Below the pieces are notes generated by a model. It had not been told where the DNA came from, made no database searches, and saw only the letters and a list, made by a program, of their open reading frames with translations. From contig NZ_CP059068.1 of assembly GCF_017798165.1 (NCBI RefSeq), forward strand, positions 2,914,001 through 2,978,000: a stretch of 64,000 bases of DNA. The letters are read 5' to 3'. Source of the DNA: Rhodoferax sp. AJA081-3 (GTDB lineage: Bacteria > Pseudomonadota > Gammaproteobacteria > Burkholderiales > Burkholderiaceae_C). Positions 33,481-41,891 of this stretch are shown piece by piece; the first letter of the stretch is position 1; each line of letters starts with the position of its first letter. Both the position numbers and the translations under genes were made by a program.

Positions 33481-34800
33481 TTAGCCCGGCAACCAGGTAT
33501 CCGGGTCCACCGTGCTTTGCTCGCCCGTTAGCAGGTTCTTCACCTGGTGGCTGGCGTTCTCGCCGATGAACCACACATACGGAATGCCACGTTTGGACGC
33601 AGCCTCGATCTGTTTCCCGTAGGCCTTGGGCAGATGGTAGAGGTCGGTGGCAATGCCGCGGCCCCGCAGGCGGTTGGCCAGGGCGTTTGCTGCGGGCCTG
33701 CTGGCGTCGTCGTTCAGCGCGACCAGCACATCGGTGGGGGTTTTGCGGGTGGGCTTGAGCAGGCCCTTGGCAAACAGCAAACCCAAAATACGTGTCAGCC
33801 CAATGGACATGCCCACGCCGGGCAGCTTGACCTTGGCGTCACCCGCCAGGTTGTCATACCGGCCACCGCCGCACACAGAGCCTGACGATTCAAAGCCCTG
33901 CATTTGCCCCTCACACACCATACCGGTGTAGTAGGCCAGGCCACGGGCAATGGCCAGGTCGGCGGATACGGAGGGTGGCAGGCCGGCAGCCTGGCGGGCA
34001 GCGTTGAGGTCGGCAGCGTTGTCCAGCACCTCGGTCAATTCGGTCAGGCCCTCGTCCAGCAAGGGGGAGCTGATGCCCAGCGCCCGCACGCGGTCCACAA
34101 ACGAGGTGTCGGCCGTCTTGATGCTGGCAATGGCCAGGCACTGGGCCGCTTGGGCGTCGGTCAGACCCAGTTCGGTCTGCAGCAGCCCGGAGACCTTGGG
34201 TGCGCCAATCTTGTCCAACTTGTCGACGACGCGCAGCACAGCGTTGGTGTCGGTTATCCCTAAGCCTTCGTAAAAGCCCTGCAGCAGCTTGCGGTTGTTG
34301 ACCCGTAGCGTGACGGGTGGAATGGGCAGCGTGCTGGTAACCACGGCCATCAGGCGCACCACCTCGGCGTCGTAGAAGCTGGGCAGGGTACCGTCGCCAA
34401 TGACGTCGATATCGCACTGCGTGAACTCGCGGTAACGGCCCTCTTGTGGGCGCTCGCCGCGCCAGACCTTTTGCATCTGGTAGCGCTTGAACGGGAAGCT
34501 GAGCTGGCCCTTGAACTGCTGCACGTAACGCGCCGTGGGCACGGTCAGGTCAAAGCGCAGTCCAAACTCGGGGGGCGCTTTGGGCGCTTCTGCATCCTCG
34601 TGCAGGCGCGCCAACACATAAATCTCTTTGTCGTCGCCATTGCCGCTGAGCACCTGCGTGGGCTCCACGCTGCGGGTTTCAATATTGGCAAAGCCGTACA
34701 GCTCGTACTGGCGGCGGATGGTGTCCATGCACTGCTGTTCCAGCAGGCGCTGCTCGGGCAGCCATTCGGGGAAGCCACTGATGGGTGCAAACTTGCTCAT
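33481..34800 (-). CDS. hisS: Histidyl-tRNA synthetase, atypical (probable second copy)
   Basis: 439 residues. Class II core with motif 2 region FKRYQMQKVWRGERPQEGRYREFTQCDIDVIG, the HisRS block ADLAIARGLAYYTGMVCE, motif 3 GVGMSIGLTRI, and a C-terminal anticodon-binding domain from about residue 340. It is therefore a full enzyme rather than HisZ. The N-terminus (KFAPISGFPEWLPEQRLLEQQCMDTIRRQYELYG) and RGLAYYTG in place of the usual RGLDYYTG mark it as the alternative HisRS lineage, not the standard proteobacterial form. It is also not beside ispG or der as in typical betaproteobacteria, so a housekeeping hisS may exist elsewhere. Confidence 0.9.
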   Translation of the reverse strand: MSKFAPISGFPEWLPEQRLLEQQCMDTIRRQYELYGFANIETRSVEPTQVLSGNGDDKEIYVLARLHEDAEAPKAPPEFGLRFDLTVPTARYVQQFKGQLSFPFKRYQMQKVWRGERPQEGRYREFTQCDIDVIGDGTLPSFYDAEVVRLMAVVTSTLPIPPVTLRVNNRKLLQGFYEGLGITDTNAVLRVVDKLDKIGAPKVSGLLQTELGLTDAQAAQCLAIASIKTADTSFVDRVRALGISSPLLDEGLTELTEVLDNAADLNAARQAAGLPPSVSADLAIARGLAYYTGMVCEGQMQGFESSGSVCGGGRYDNLAGDAKVKLPGVGMSIGLTRILGLLFAKGLLKPTRKTPTDVLVALNDDASRPAANALANRLRGRGIATDLYHLPKAYGKQIEAASKRGIPYVWFIGENASHQVKNLLTGEQSTVDPDTWLPG

Positions 34801-34904
34801 ATTCGGTAGGGGGTCTGGGGTGGGATGCGTGCCGGCTTGGCAGGGCTCAAGTGTAATTTGCCGGCATAGCCCGCCAGAAGGCTGGCACGCCTCGCACACA
34901 GGCC

Positions 34905-34973
34905 GCTACGTTTTTGATAGTGAACTAGTGATAGTTAACGGGGGCTAGAGGCCAAATTCGCATAGAAGACTCG
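34905..34973 (+). repeat. Dispersed hairpin-core intergenic repeat, copy F
   Basis: Hairpin GCTACGTTTTTGATAGT (34905-34921), spacer, ACGGGGGCTAGAGGCC near 34938, AAATTCGCAT. After the core, the sequence up to 34985 (GACTCGGCTAAGCCCA) resembles the same region of copy G (GACTTGGCTAACCCCA), so these two share a longer unit. Lies between minus-strand hisS and the ene-reductase gene. Confidence 0.88.
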
Positions 34974-34987
34974 GCTAAGCCCATTGA

Positions 34988-36088
34988 CTATCGCCCATCC
35001 AGCGTTGGGTAGGTCGTGTAGCCATTCGCACCCCCGCCATAAAACGTGCTGGCGTCTGGCGCGTTCCAAGCGGCGCCGCGTCGAATGCGCTCGGGCAAGT
35101 CGGGGTTGGCAATGAAGGCGCGGCCGAAGGCCACGGCGTCCATCAGGCCGGCTTCCATGCGCTGCACCGCTTCGGCGGCAGTGTAGTTGCCGGCTCCCAC
35201 GATCACCCCGGGAAAGGCGGCGCGCAGCGCGCGGCGGAAGTCATCGCTCAGCTCGGGCCCACCCGCCCAATCGGGCTCGGACACATGCAAAAACGCCAAA
35301 CGCCGCCGCGCCAATTCGCGCACCAAGTACAGCGCGTTGGCCTCGGGCGCGTCATCGGCCAGGTCGGGTGATGCCGGGCAGGGGTAGATGCGAATGCCCA
35401 CCCGCGCGGCACCCCACTCGGCCACCACCGCATCCACCACCTGCAGGCACAGCCGGGCGCGGTTTTCAATGGAGCCGCCGTAGTCGTCCGTGCGCTGGTT
35501 GCTGGCGGCGGCAAGAAACTGCTGCAGCAAGTAGCCGTGGGCGGCATGGATTTCGACCCCATCAAACCCTGCAGCACGCGCTCGCCGGGTTGCCATGGCG
35601 TAGCTGTCAATCAGGCCCGGCAGTTCGCAGCGCTCCAGCGCACGCGGCAGGCTGCAATCGGCGCGGTACACGCTGCCGTCCGCGTGCTTCAAGCTGACCC
35701 GACCGGGCACCGCAATGGCTGACGCCGACACCGGCGCTAACCCGCCCGGCTGCAGACTGCTGTGCGAGACGCGCCCCACATGCCAAAGCTGCAGCACGAT
35801 GCGCCCGCCTTGGCGGTGCACCGCATCGGTCACCGGCTGCCAAGCGGCCACTTGCTCGTCGGAGTAAATGCCCGGTGCCCCGGCATAGCCTTTGGCCTGC
35901 GGGCTGATGTGCGTGGCCTCCGAAACGATCAAGCCGGCCCCAGCACGCTGCTGGTAGTAGAGCGGCGCCAAGGGCCCGGGAATGTCCCCGGGTTCGAGCG
36001 AGCGCAGGCGCGTGAGCGGCGCCATCCAGATGCGGTTGGCAAGCGATAGCGCTCCGGCCTGAAGAGGTTCAAAGAGGATGTTGTTCAA
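34988..36088 (-). CDS. Old Yellow Enzyme family ene-reductase (NemA-like)
   Basis: 366-residue FMN-dependent NADPH dehydrogenase with TIM-barrel fold. Visible are the N-terminal LFEPLQAGALSLANRIWMAPLTRLRS, the FMN/substrate-site HISPQAKGYAGAPGIYSDEQVAAW, the VLQLWHVGRVSH segment and FDGVEIHAAHGYLLQQFL with the His pair. It reduces activated C=C bonds such as enals, maleimides or nitrate esters. The reading frame opens with TTG at 36088, required to include the conserved N-terminus. Flanked on both sides by repeat copies F and G. Confidence 0.9.
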   Translation of the reverse strand: MNNILFEPLQAGALSLANRIWMAPLTRLRSLEPGDIPGPLAPLYYQQRAGAGLIVSEATHISPQAKGYAGAPGIYSDEQVAAWQPVTDAVHRQGGRIVLQLWHVGRVSHSSLQPGGLAPVSASAIAVPGRVSLKHADGSVYRADCSLPRALERCELPGLIDSYAMATRRARAAGFDGVEIHAAHGYLLQQFLAAASNQRTDDYGGSIENRARLCLQVVDAVVAEWGAARVGIRIYPCPASPDLADDAPEANALYLVRELARRRLAFLHVSEPDWAGGPELSDDFRRALRAAFPGVIVGAGNYTAAEAVQRMEAGLMDAVAFGRAFIANPDLPERIRRGAAWNAPDASTFYGGGANGYTTYPTLDGR

Positions 36089-36120
36089 CTGAAATCATTC
36101 CGGTGGTCGCATCAGACGTT

Positions 36121-36180
36121 ACTATTTTTATAGTGCTTCAGCTTTATTTCACGGGGGCTAGAGGCCAATTTCGCATAAAT
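36121..36180 (+). repeat. Dispersed hairpin-core intergenic repeat, copy G
   Basis: Shortened hairpin ACTATTTTTATAGT (36121-36134), spacer, ACGGGGGCTAGAGGCC (36151-36166), AATTTCGCATAAAT, then a tail shared with copy F. It occupies most of the gap between the ene-reductase and prolyl-oligopeptidase genes, both minus strand. Confidence 0.9.
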
Positions 36181-36200
36181 GACTTGGCTAACCCCACCTA

Positions 36201-38342
36201 TTACCGCCCGCCCAGCGCACTCCAAAAGAAGGCAAAGCGTAGCGCCTGCAATTGCGCACGCTGCAGGTTGTCTGCTGCCCCGCCGTGGCCACCTTCCATG
36301 TTTTCGTAATACAGCACATCCTTGTGCCCCTGCTCCAGCATGCGGGCAACCATCTTGCGGGCGTGGGCGGGGTGGACGCGGTCATCCCGCGTGGACGTGG
36401 TGAAAAAAGCTTTGGGGTACTGCACGCCAGCCTTGACGTTTTGGTACGGGCTGTATTGGCTGATCCACGCCCATTCTTCAGCCACATCGGGGTTGCCGTA
36501 CTCGGCCATCCAGCTGTTGCCAGCCAGCATGTGGTGGTAGCGCCGCATGTCCAAAAGCGGCACGGCACTTACTACGGCGCCAAACAGCTCGGGGCGCTGC
36601 ACCATGACGGCGCCCACCAACAGGCCACCGTTGCTGCCGCCGTAAATGCCCAGGTGTTTGGCGCTGGTGGTCTTGCGGGCGATCAGGTCTTCGGCCACGG
36701 CGGCAAAGTCGTCATAACTGCGCTGCTTGTGGGCCTTGGTGGCGGAGGTATGCCAGGTGGGGCCAAACTCGCCACCGCCGCGGATATTGGCGATAACCAG
36801 CACACCGCCCTTGGCATGCCAGGCCACACCGTATTCACCGCTGTAGCTGGGCAGCTGCGAGATCTGGTAGCCGCCGTAGCCGTAGAGGATGGTGGGGTTG
36901 CTGCCATCGGCCTTGGCGCCCTTGGGCCAGACCACGAAGTACGGGATTTTGGTGCCGTCTTTGCTGGTGGCGAATTGCTGCTCGGCGCGCATGCCGTCGG
37001 CGTCATAAAAACGCGGGCGGCTCTTGAGCAGCGCGCGCTGGTCGCTGCCGGTCTGGCCCAGGTAGAGGCTGTCGGGCGTCAAGAAGTCGGCGTAGTTCAG
37101 CAGGTAGCTGTTGGCCAGCGGGTCGTCCTTGACAAACGGGTCGTGCAGGCTGCCCACGCTCAGTTTGCCGGGGAAGGGCGCGTCCACCACACGGCGCACC
37201 CACTGGCCCTTTTCGTAGCTGAGTTCTTCCACGCGGCCGGCCACGTTGTCCAGAATGCTCAGCAGCACATGGTCACGTGTCAGGCTGATGCCGCTGCGCG
37301 TGATCGAGCGGGAGGCGGTGGGTTCGAACAGCACGTCAAAGTTGCGATCACCCTGCAGCCAGGCATCGAACCGGATACCCAGCAGCGCACCGGCCTTGTA
37401 GGTCTTGGTGCCCACCGTGTAGTCGCTGCGCAGGTGCAAAAACGCCCAGTCGCGCTGCCACAGCAGCTTGGCGTCGGACGGTTTGTCCAGTTGTTTGCGT
37501 GCGCCGCCTTGCAGCAAAAATTCTTCGGTGTTGAAGAAGTCGGTGGCGCGGCCCACCACCACCCGCTCAAAGCCGGGTGTGCGGTCCACCGTGGCATAGG
37601 CTGACACATCGCTCTCCTGGGCCTCAAACACGGTGCGGGCCTCTGCCAGCGGCGTGCCACGCTTCCATTCCTTGACGGTGCGCGCATAACCGCTCTTGGT
37701 CATGGAGCCGGGGCCAAAGTCGGTGGACACCAGCACGGTGTTGGCATCCACCCAGTCGACGTTGGACTTGGCCTCAGGCAGTGCAAAACCGTCTTGGACG
37801 AAGCCGCGGGTCGCCAGGTCAAATTCACGCACCACGGTGGCATCAGCACCACCGCGTGACAGCGACACCAGGCAGCGGGTATAGGCCGGTGCCAGGCACT
37901 CGACGTTGGACCAGACCCAGTTTTCGTTCTCGGCCTTGGCCAAAGCGTCGACGTCCAGCAGCGTCTCCCACGCGGGCTGGGGCTTGCGGTACTCGGCCAG
38001 CGTGGTGCGGCGCCACAGGCCGCGTTTGTTGGTGGCGTCTTTCCAGAAATTCCACACATGGTCGCCACGGCGGGTGATGTAGGGGATCTGGTCGCGGTTG
38101 TCCATCACCTCCAGCAGTTTGCTGCGGGTCTGTGCGAAGCCGGGCACGGCCTCCAACACGGCTTGCGACTGCGCATTGCGCGCGCGGGCCCAGTCCAAGG
38201 CGCGTTCACCCTGCACGTCTTCGAGCCAGAGATAGGGGTCGTCGGATGGGGACACGGTTTGGGCTCCAATGGAAAACGAGAGGGCTGTGGCGCTACACAA
38301 CAGCAGCACCCAGCGGGTGGCAACAAACGCAGAAAAACGCAT
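36201..38342 (-). CDS. Periplasmic prolyl oligopeptidase (S9A)
   Basis: 713 residues with signal peptide (hydrophobic WVLLLCSATALSFSIGAQ). N-terminal beta-propeller from about residue 30 (SDDPYLWLEDVQGERALDWARARN) to about 420, C-terminal alpha/beta hydrolase with nucleophile motif GIYGGSNGGLLVGA, the DDRVHP loop supplying Asp, and His in NMEGGHGGAADN. It cuts short proline-containing peptides; the signal peptide indicates activity outside the cytoplasm. Length is typical of the family. Confidence 0.92.
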   Translation of the reverse strand: MRFSAFVATRWVLLLCSATALSFSIGAQTVSPSDDPYLWLEDVQGERALDWARARNAQSQAVLEAVPGFAQTRSKLLEVMDNRDQIPYITRRGDHVWNFWKDATNKRGLWRRTTLAEYRKPQPAWETLLDVDALAKAENENWVWSNVECLAPAYTRCLVSLSRGGADATVVREFDLATRGFVQDGFALPEAKSNVDWVDANTVLVSTDFGPGSMTKSGYARTVKEWKRGTPLAEARTVFEAQESDVSAYATVDRTPGFERVVVGRATDFFNTEEFLLQGGARKQLDKPSDAKLLWQRDWAFLHLRSDYTVGTKTYKAGALLGIRFDAWLQGDRNFDVLFEPTASRSITRSGISLTRDHVLLSILDNVAGRVEELSYEKGQWVRRVVDAPFPGKLSVGSLHDPFVKDDPLANSYLLNYADFLTPDSLYLGQTGSDQRALLKSRPRFYDADGMRAEQQFATSKDGTKIPYFVVWPKGAKADGSNPTILYGYGGYQISQLPSYSGEYGVAWHAKGGVLVIANIRGGGEFGPTWHTSATKAHKQRSYDDFAAVAEDLIARKTTSAKHLGIYGGSNGGLLVGAVMVQRPELFGAVVSAVPLLDMRRYHHMLAGNSWMAEYGNPDVAEEWAWISQYSPYQNVKAGVQYPKAFFTTSTRDDRVHPAHARKMVARMLEQGHKDVLYYENMEGGHGGAADNLQRAQLQALRFAFFWSALGGR

Positions 38343-38392
38343 GCGGGCTCCTGAGAAGAAGCGTGGATCATAGTGTGTGGATAATCGTTCGC

Positions 38393-39079
38393 ATGATCAC
38401 CGTACACCACTTGGAAACCTCCCGTTCACAACGCGTGTTGTGGTTGCTTGAAGAGCTGGGCCTGCCCTATGAGATCAAACGCTACCAGCGTGATCCCAAG
38501 ACCAAGCTGGCCCCCGCCGCGCTAAAGGCAGTGCACCCGCTGGGCAAGTCGCCGGTGATCACCGATGGGGATGAGACCATTGCCGAGTCGGGTGCGATTC
38601 TGGAATACATCGTGGAGCGTTATGGCGCGCAGGCCTCGGGTGACTTGGCCCAATTGCAACCGGCCCCGGGCACCCCAGCCCACCGCCAGTCGCGCTTCTG
38701 GATGCACTATGCCGAAGGCTCGTTGATGAACTGGCTGGTGATGAAGCTGGTGTTCATGACCATACCCACGCAGCCCATGCCATTCTTCGTGCGGCCCATT
38801 GCACGCAAGCTGTGCGGCACCGTGCAGGCCAAGCTGATAGACCCCAACCTGACCACGGCGCTGGCCTTCATCGAAGACCACCTGGGACGCAACACCTGGT
38901 TCGCCGGTGATGCCATCAGCATTGCCGACTTCCAGATGAGTTTTGCGGTGGAGGCGGCGATAGCCCGCAGCTCCAATGCCAGGCACTACACCAAGCTGGC
39001 CGCTTACCGCGACCGCATGGTGGCGCGTCCCGCGTATCAGCGGGCCATAGCCAAAGGTGGTCCCGTCGTGATGGGCTAG
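38393..39079 (+). CDS. Glutathione S-transferase, beta/theta-like
   Basis: 228 residues. The thioredoxin-like domain has HLETSRSQRVLWLLEELGLPYEIKRY, with Ser10/Arg11 positioned as glutathione ligands, and KSPVITDGDETIAESGAILEYIVERYG; the helical domain follows. Divergent from the prolyl oligopeptidase, with the two starts 50 bases apart. Ends two bases before a strong terminator hairpin. Substrate unknown. Confidence 0.9.
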   Translation: MITVHHLETSRSQRVLWLLEELGLPYEIKRYQRDPKTKLAPAALKAVHPLGKSPVITDGDETIAESGAILEYIVERYGAQASGDLAQLQPAPGTPAHRQSRFWMHYAEGSLMNWLVMKLVFMTIPTQPMPFFVRPIARKLCGTVQAKLIDPNLTTALAFIEDHLGRNTWFAGDAISIADFQMSFAVEAAIARSSNARHYTKLAAYRDRMVARPAYQRAIAKGGPVVMG

Positions 39080-39081
39080 GC

Positions 39082-39126
39082 AGAAGCCTGGGCGGCGGCG
39101 TGTTTTGCTCCGCCGCCCAGGCTTCT
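39082..39126. terminator. Bidirectional terminator between GST and LysR genes
   Basis: A perfect 17-base inverted repeat: AGAAGCCTGGGCGGCGG (39082-39098) and its complement (39110-39126) around an 11-base loop containing TTTT. It begins two bases after the GST stop and ends just at the LysR stop (39128), so it serves both convergent genes. Confidence 0.85.
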
Positions 39127-39127
39127 T

Positions 39128-40021
39128 CTATTCCAGCAACAGGTTCTGCGACAAATACCCATACACCGCGGAAACGCGCCGCAGGTGGCGCGATTCGTTA
39201 TGGGTCAACAACCACAACTCGGTCTGGCATTCGTCCAGCACCTCTGTTAGCTGGGTTAGATCCACTCGCCGCTGGGCCAGAAACACGGGCAGTAAACCAA
39301 TCCCCAAGCCCTGCGCCACCAGCTCGGCCACGGTCAGTATGCTGTTGACGCGGTAACGCGGCGCAACCTTGGGGAAATGTTTCTTGCGCCAGACCACGGA
39401 GGGGTGCTCGGGCAGCGCGTCATCGGGTGCGATCCAGCTGGCCTGTGCAGCGACCGTGTCGTCAAAGCGTTGGATACCACCCTTCTTTCCCGCATACAGC
39501 GCCACCCGTATCGGCCCAATGTGTTTGCCCACCAGGTGCTGGGGTGGACGCTTGGTGGCGCGCACGGCGATGTCGGCATCGCGGCGGGTCAGGCTGGCCA
39601 GTTCGTTGCCAGCATGTAAATCAAAACCGAGCAAAGGATGGCTGGCCTGCAGCGCCTTGAGCGCGGGTGCCACCAGGCCGTGCAGGACCGTGTCCGTGGT
39701 GGTGATGCGCAAGGTGCCTGACACCTGCTCAGGCTGCAATTGCAAAACTGAGCGCGCCGCCTCCAGCTGCGCCTCCACCTGCTCACCATGACCGGCCAGC
39801 TGCAGCGCCAGCTCTGACGGCAGATAACCCGCACGTGTGCGCTCGAACAGGCGCTGACCCAGCCCCTTCTCCACCTTCTGGATGGTTCTGAACACCGTGG
39901 ATGCATCCAGCGACAGGCGCTCTCCGGCATCGGCCAGCGTGCCGGTGCGGGCCAGGGCCAACACCACTTCCAAGTCGGCGGCGCTAAGTTTGTATTGCGT
40001 TTCTGCATTCATGCTTTGCAT
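39128..40021 (-). CDS. LysR-family transcriptional regulator
   Basis: 297 residues. Winged helix LSAADLEVVLALARTGTLADAGERLSLDASTVFRTIQKVEKGLG, then an effector domain beginning GTLRITTTDTVLHGLVAPAL. ATG 40021 or 40012 are both possible. It is divergent from the GST gene at 40091, with a TTTCA-N9-TGAAA inverted repeat in the 69-base gap, so control of that GST and perhaps of the transporter operon behind it is likely. Confidence 0.88.
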   Translation of the reverse strand: MQSMNAETQYKLSAADLEVVLALARTGTLADAGERLSLDASTVFRTIQKVEKGLGQRLFERTRAGYLPSELALQLAGHGEQVEAQLEAARSVLQLQPEQVSGTLRITTTDTVLHGLVAPALKALQASHPLLGFDLHAGNELASLTRRDADIAVRATKRPPQHLVGKHIGPIRVALYAGKKGGIQRFDDTVAAQASWIAPDDALPEHPSVVWRKKHFPKVAPRYRVNSILTVAELVAQGLGIGLLPVFLAQRRVDLTQLTEVLDECQTELWLLTHNESRHLRRVSAVYGYLSQNLLLE

Positions 40022-40031
40022 CTATGCCTAT

Positions 40032-40050
40032 TTTCATTGCAAACGTGAAA
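40032..40050. promoter_or_regulatory. Inverted repeat in the LysR/GST divergent gap
   Basis: TTTCA (40032-40036), nine bases, TGAAA (40046-40050). It is the only dyad in the gap and lies 41 bases ahead of the GST start, a suitable place for a LysR activator. Confidence 0.4.
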
Positions 40051-40090
40051 TCCTACATTACCTCCATCACTACCCCTTTGGAGATTTGCA

Positions 40091-40804
40091 ATGAACCCCA
40101 GCCCCACCCTTAAACAGAAACTCACCCTGGTGAGCCACCTTCTGTGCCCCTACGTGCAACGCGCGGCCATCGTTCTGGCCGAGAAGGGCATTGCCTTTGA
40201 ACGTATCGATATCGACCTGGCGAACAAGCCCGACTGGTTTTTGAAGATTTCGCCGCTGGGCAAGACACCCGTGCTGCTGGTCGACGGCCAAGCCATTTTT
40301 GAGTCCGCCGTCATCTGCGAATACCTAGAGGAGACTACAACGAGCCCTTTGCACCCACGCAACGCCATTACACGCGCACAGCACCGCGGCTGGATGGAGT
40401 TTGGCTCCACCGTGCTCAATGCCATTGCAGGCTTCTATGCCGCGCCCGATGACAAACAACTGGCGGCCAAGTCCGCGGAGATCGCTGCCAAGTTCCAGCA
40501 GGTGGAAGACGCGCTCACGACAACTGCGAAAGGCCCGTACTTTGCCGGCCAGCAGTTCTCCATGGTCGATGCAGTGTTCGGCCCCATCTTCCGTTACTTT
40601 GATGTGTTAGAGACCATAGACGACTTTGGCTTCTTTGCCCACACGCCCAAGGTACGCGCCTGGCGCGCGGCACTTGCGCAGCGCCCGTCTGTGTGCAAAG
40701 CAGTGCGCGCCGACTACCCAGAACTGCTACGGGATTTTCTGCTGGCACGGCAGTCCGCCCTGTCCCGGCGCATGGTGGACGCAGTACACATCGCACAGGT
40801 CTGA
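40091..40804 (+). CDS. Glutathione S-transferase, upstream of ABCC-like exporter
   Basis: 237 residues. Opening LTLVSHLLCPYVQRAAIVLAEKGIAFERIDIDLANKPDWF has the CPYV motif of omega/beta-like or DHAR-like GSTs, with Cys as probable catalytic residue, and KTPVLLVDGQAIFESAVICEYLEE forms the glutathione site. Helical C-terminal half follows. Same strand as, and about 1.1 kb ahead of, the ABCC-type exporter with only the zinc-ribbon gene between; this suggests conjugation followed by export. Divergent LysR gene probably regulates it. Confidence 0.9.
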   Translation: MNPSPTLKQKLTLVSHLLCPYVQRAAIVLAEKGIAFERIDIDLANKPDWFLKISPLGKTPVLLVDGQAIFESAVICEYLEETTTSPLHPRNAITRAQHRGWMEFGSTVLNAIAGFYAAPDDKQLAAKSAEIAAKFQQVEDALTTTAKGPYFAGQQFSMVDAVFGPIFRYFDVLETIDDFGFFAHTPKVRAWRAALAQRPSVCKAVRADYPELLRDFLLARQSALSRRMVDAVHIAQV

Positions 40805-40901
40805 GATTGATCGCTGGCACCACGGAAAGGAAAGGAGAACAGACGCGCAATAATCCCGCTTCCAACAAGGCGCACCAGAACCTCAAGACACGGGACGGGA
40901 T

Positions 40902-41891
40902 ATGGCAGAGAAAGAAATCTTTTACGAAATGCTGTGGGACTGCGACCAGTGCAACACCAAGGGGCTGCTGGGCGATTCACATCGCCACTGCCCCACCTGC
41001 GGTGCGGCGCAGGACCCCACCAAACGCTATTTCCCCGAACCCGGTACCGAGGTTGAGGCCCGCAACCACCAGTTTGTGGGTGCGGACTGGAGCTGTGCTT
41101 TCTGCAGCTCCCCCAACTCCGCGGCGGCCGCACATTGCACCAATTGTGGCGCGGGCCAGGATGGCACCAAACCGGTAGCACTGGTCACCGATACCGCGGC
41201 ACCCGCGCCGGAGCCCATAGCGAGCACTGCGCCTGCTGCGCCGCGTTCCGGCTGGTGGCGTTGGGTGCTGGCCCTCGTTGCATTGGTGGTGGTGGCGCTG
41301 GGCTTTATGTTCACCAGCAAACACGAAGCCACGGCTACTGTGTCGGCCAAAAGCTGGCAACGCGAAATACAAATCGAAAAATTCGGCCCCGTATCCGACT
41401 CCGCCTGGTGCGACAGCATGCCGGGTGATGCCTATGCCGTGAGCCAAAGCCGCGAGCAACGCTCCACCCGCAGCATCCCAGATGGCCAGGTCTGCCATGA
41501 CGAACGTATTGACAAGGGGGATGGCACCTTTGTAAAGCGCCGCGAATGCACGCCCCGCTACCGCGAGGAGCCGGTCTACGACAACCGCTGTCGCTACCAG
41601 GTCAACCGCTGGCGCAGCTACCGCACGGTGAAGGCCGGGCCGCAGACCGCGGCTGCACCGGCGTGGCCAAGCCTAAACAACATCGGCACGGGCAACAGCC
41701 TGGTGGGCAACACCATGGGGGCCGAACGCGCCGGAGCACGTAGTGAAAGTTATGTGTTGTCCCTGCAATCCGAAGGCAGGAGCTGGACCTGCAATGTGAG
41801 CGAAGCGGTGTGGAACAAATACGAACAAGGCACAACCGCACCGATACAGGTGCGCATGACTGGTGGTGCGGATTGCAGTAGCCTCAAATAG
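40902..41891 (+). CDS. Zinc-ribbon membrane-anchored protein, adjacent to ABC exporter
   Basis: 329 residues. Two Cys4 zinc-ribbon units at the N-terminus: WDCDQCNTKGLLGDSHRHCPTCG (residues about 12-34) and WSCAFCSSPNSAAAAHCTNCG (residues about 64-84), the second RanBP2-like. Then a Pro/Ala linker and one transmembrane helix at about residues 123-141 (WVLALVALVVVALGFMF). The rest (about 185 residues, several cysteines, probably periplasmic) matches no family I can name. Its TAG stop is directly followed by the exporter ATG, so expression is coupled. A regulatory or substrate-handling subunit of the exporter is conceivable. Confidence 0.75.
   Translation: MAEKEIFYEMLWDCDQCNTKGLLGDSHRHCPTCGAAQDPTKRYFPEPGTEVEARNHQFVGADWSCAFCSSPNSAAAAHCTNCGAGQDGTKPVALVTDTAAPAPEPIASTAPAAPRSGWWRWVLALVALVVVALGFMFTSKHEATATVSAKSWQREIQIEKFGPVSDSAWCDSMPGDAYAVSQSREQRSTRSIPDGQVCHDERIDKGDGTFVKRRECTPRYREEPVYDNRCRYQVNRWRSYRTVKAGPQTAAAPAWPSLNNIGTGNSLVGNTMGAERAGARSESYVLSLQSEGRSWTCNVSEAVWNKYEQGTTAPIQVRMTGGADCSSLK

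Noticed and set aside
39128..40804. Glutathione transferase and LysR pair as part of an aromatic degradation operon
   Set aside because: No ring-cleavage, dehalogenase or dioxygenase gene is near; the downstream exporter offers a better context.
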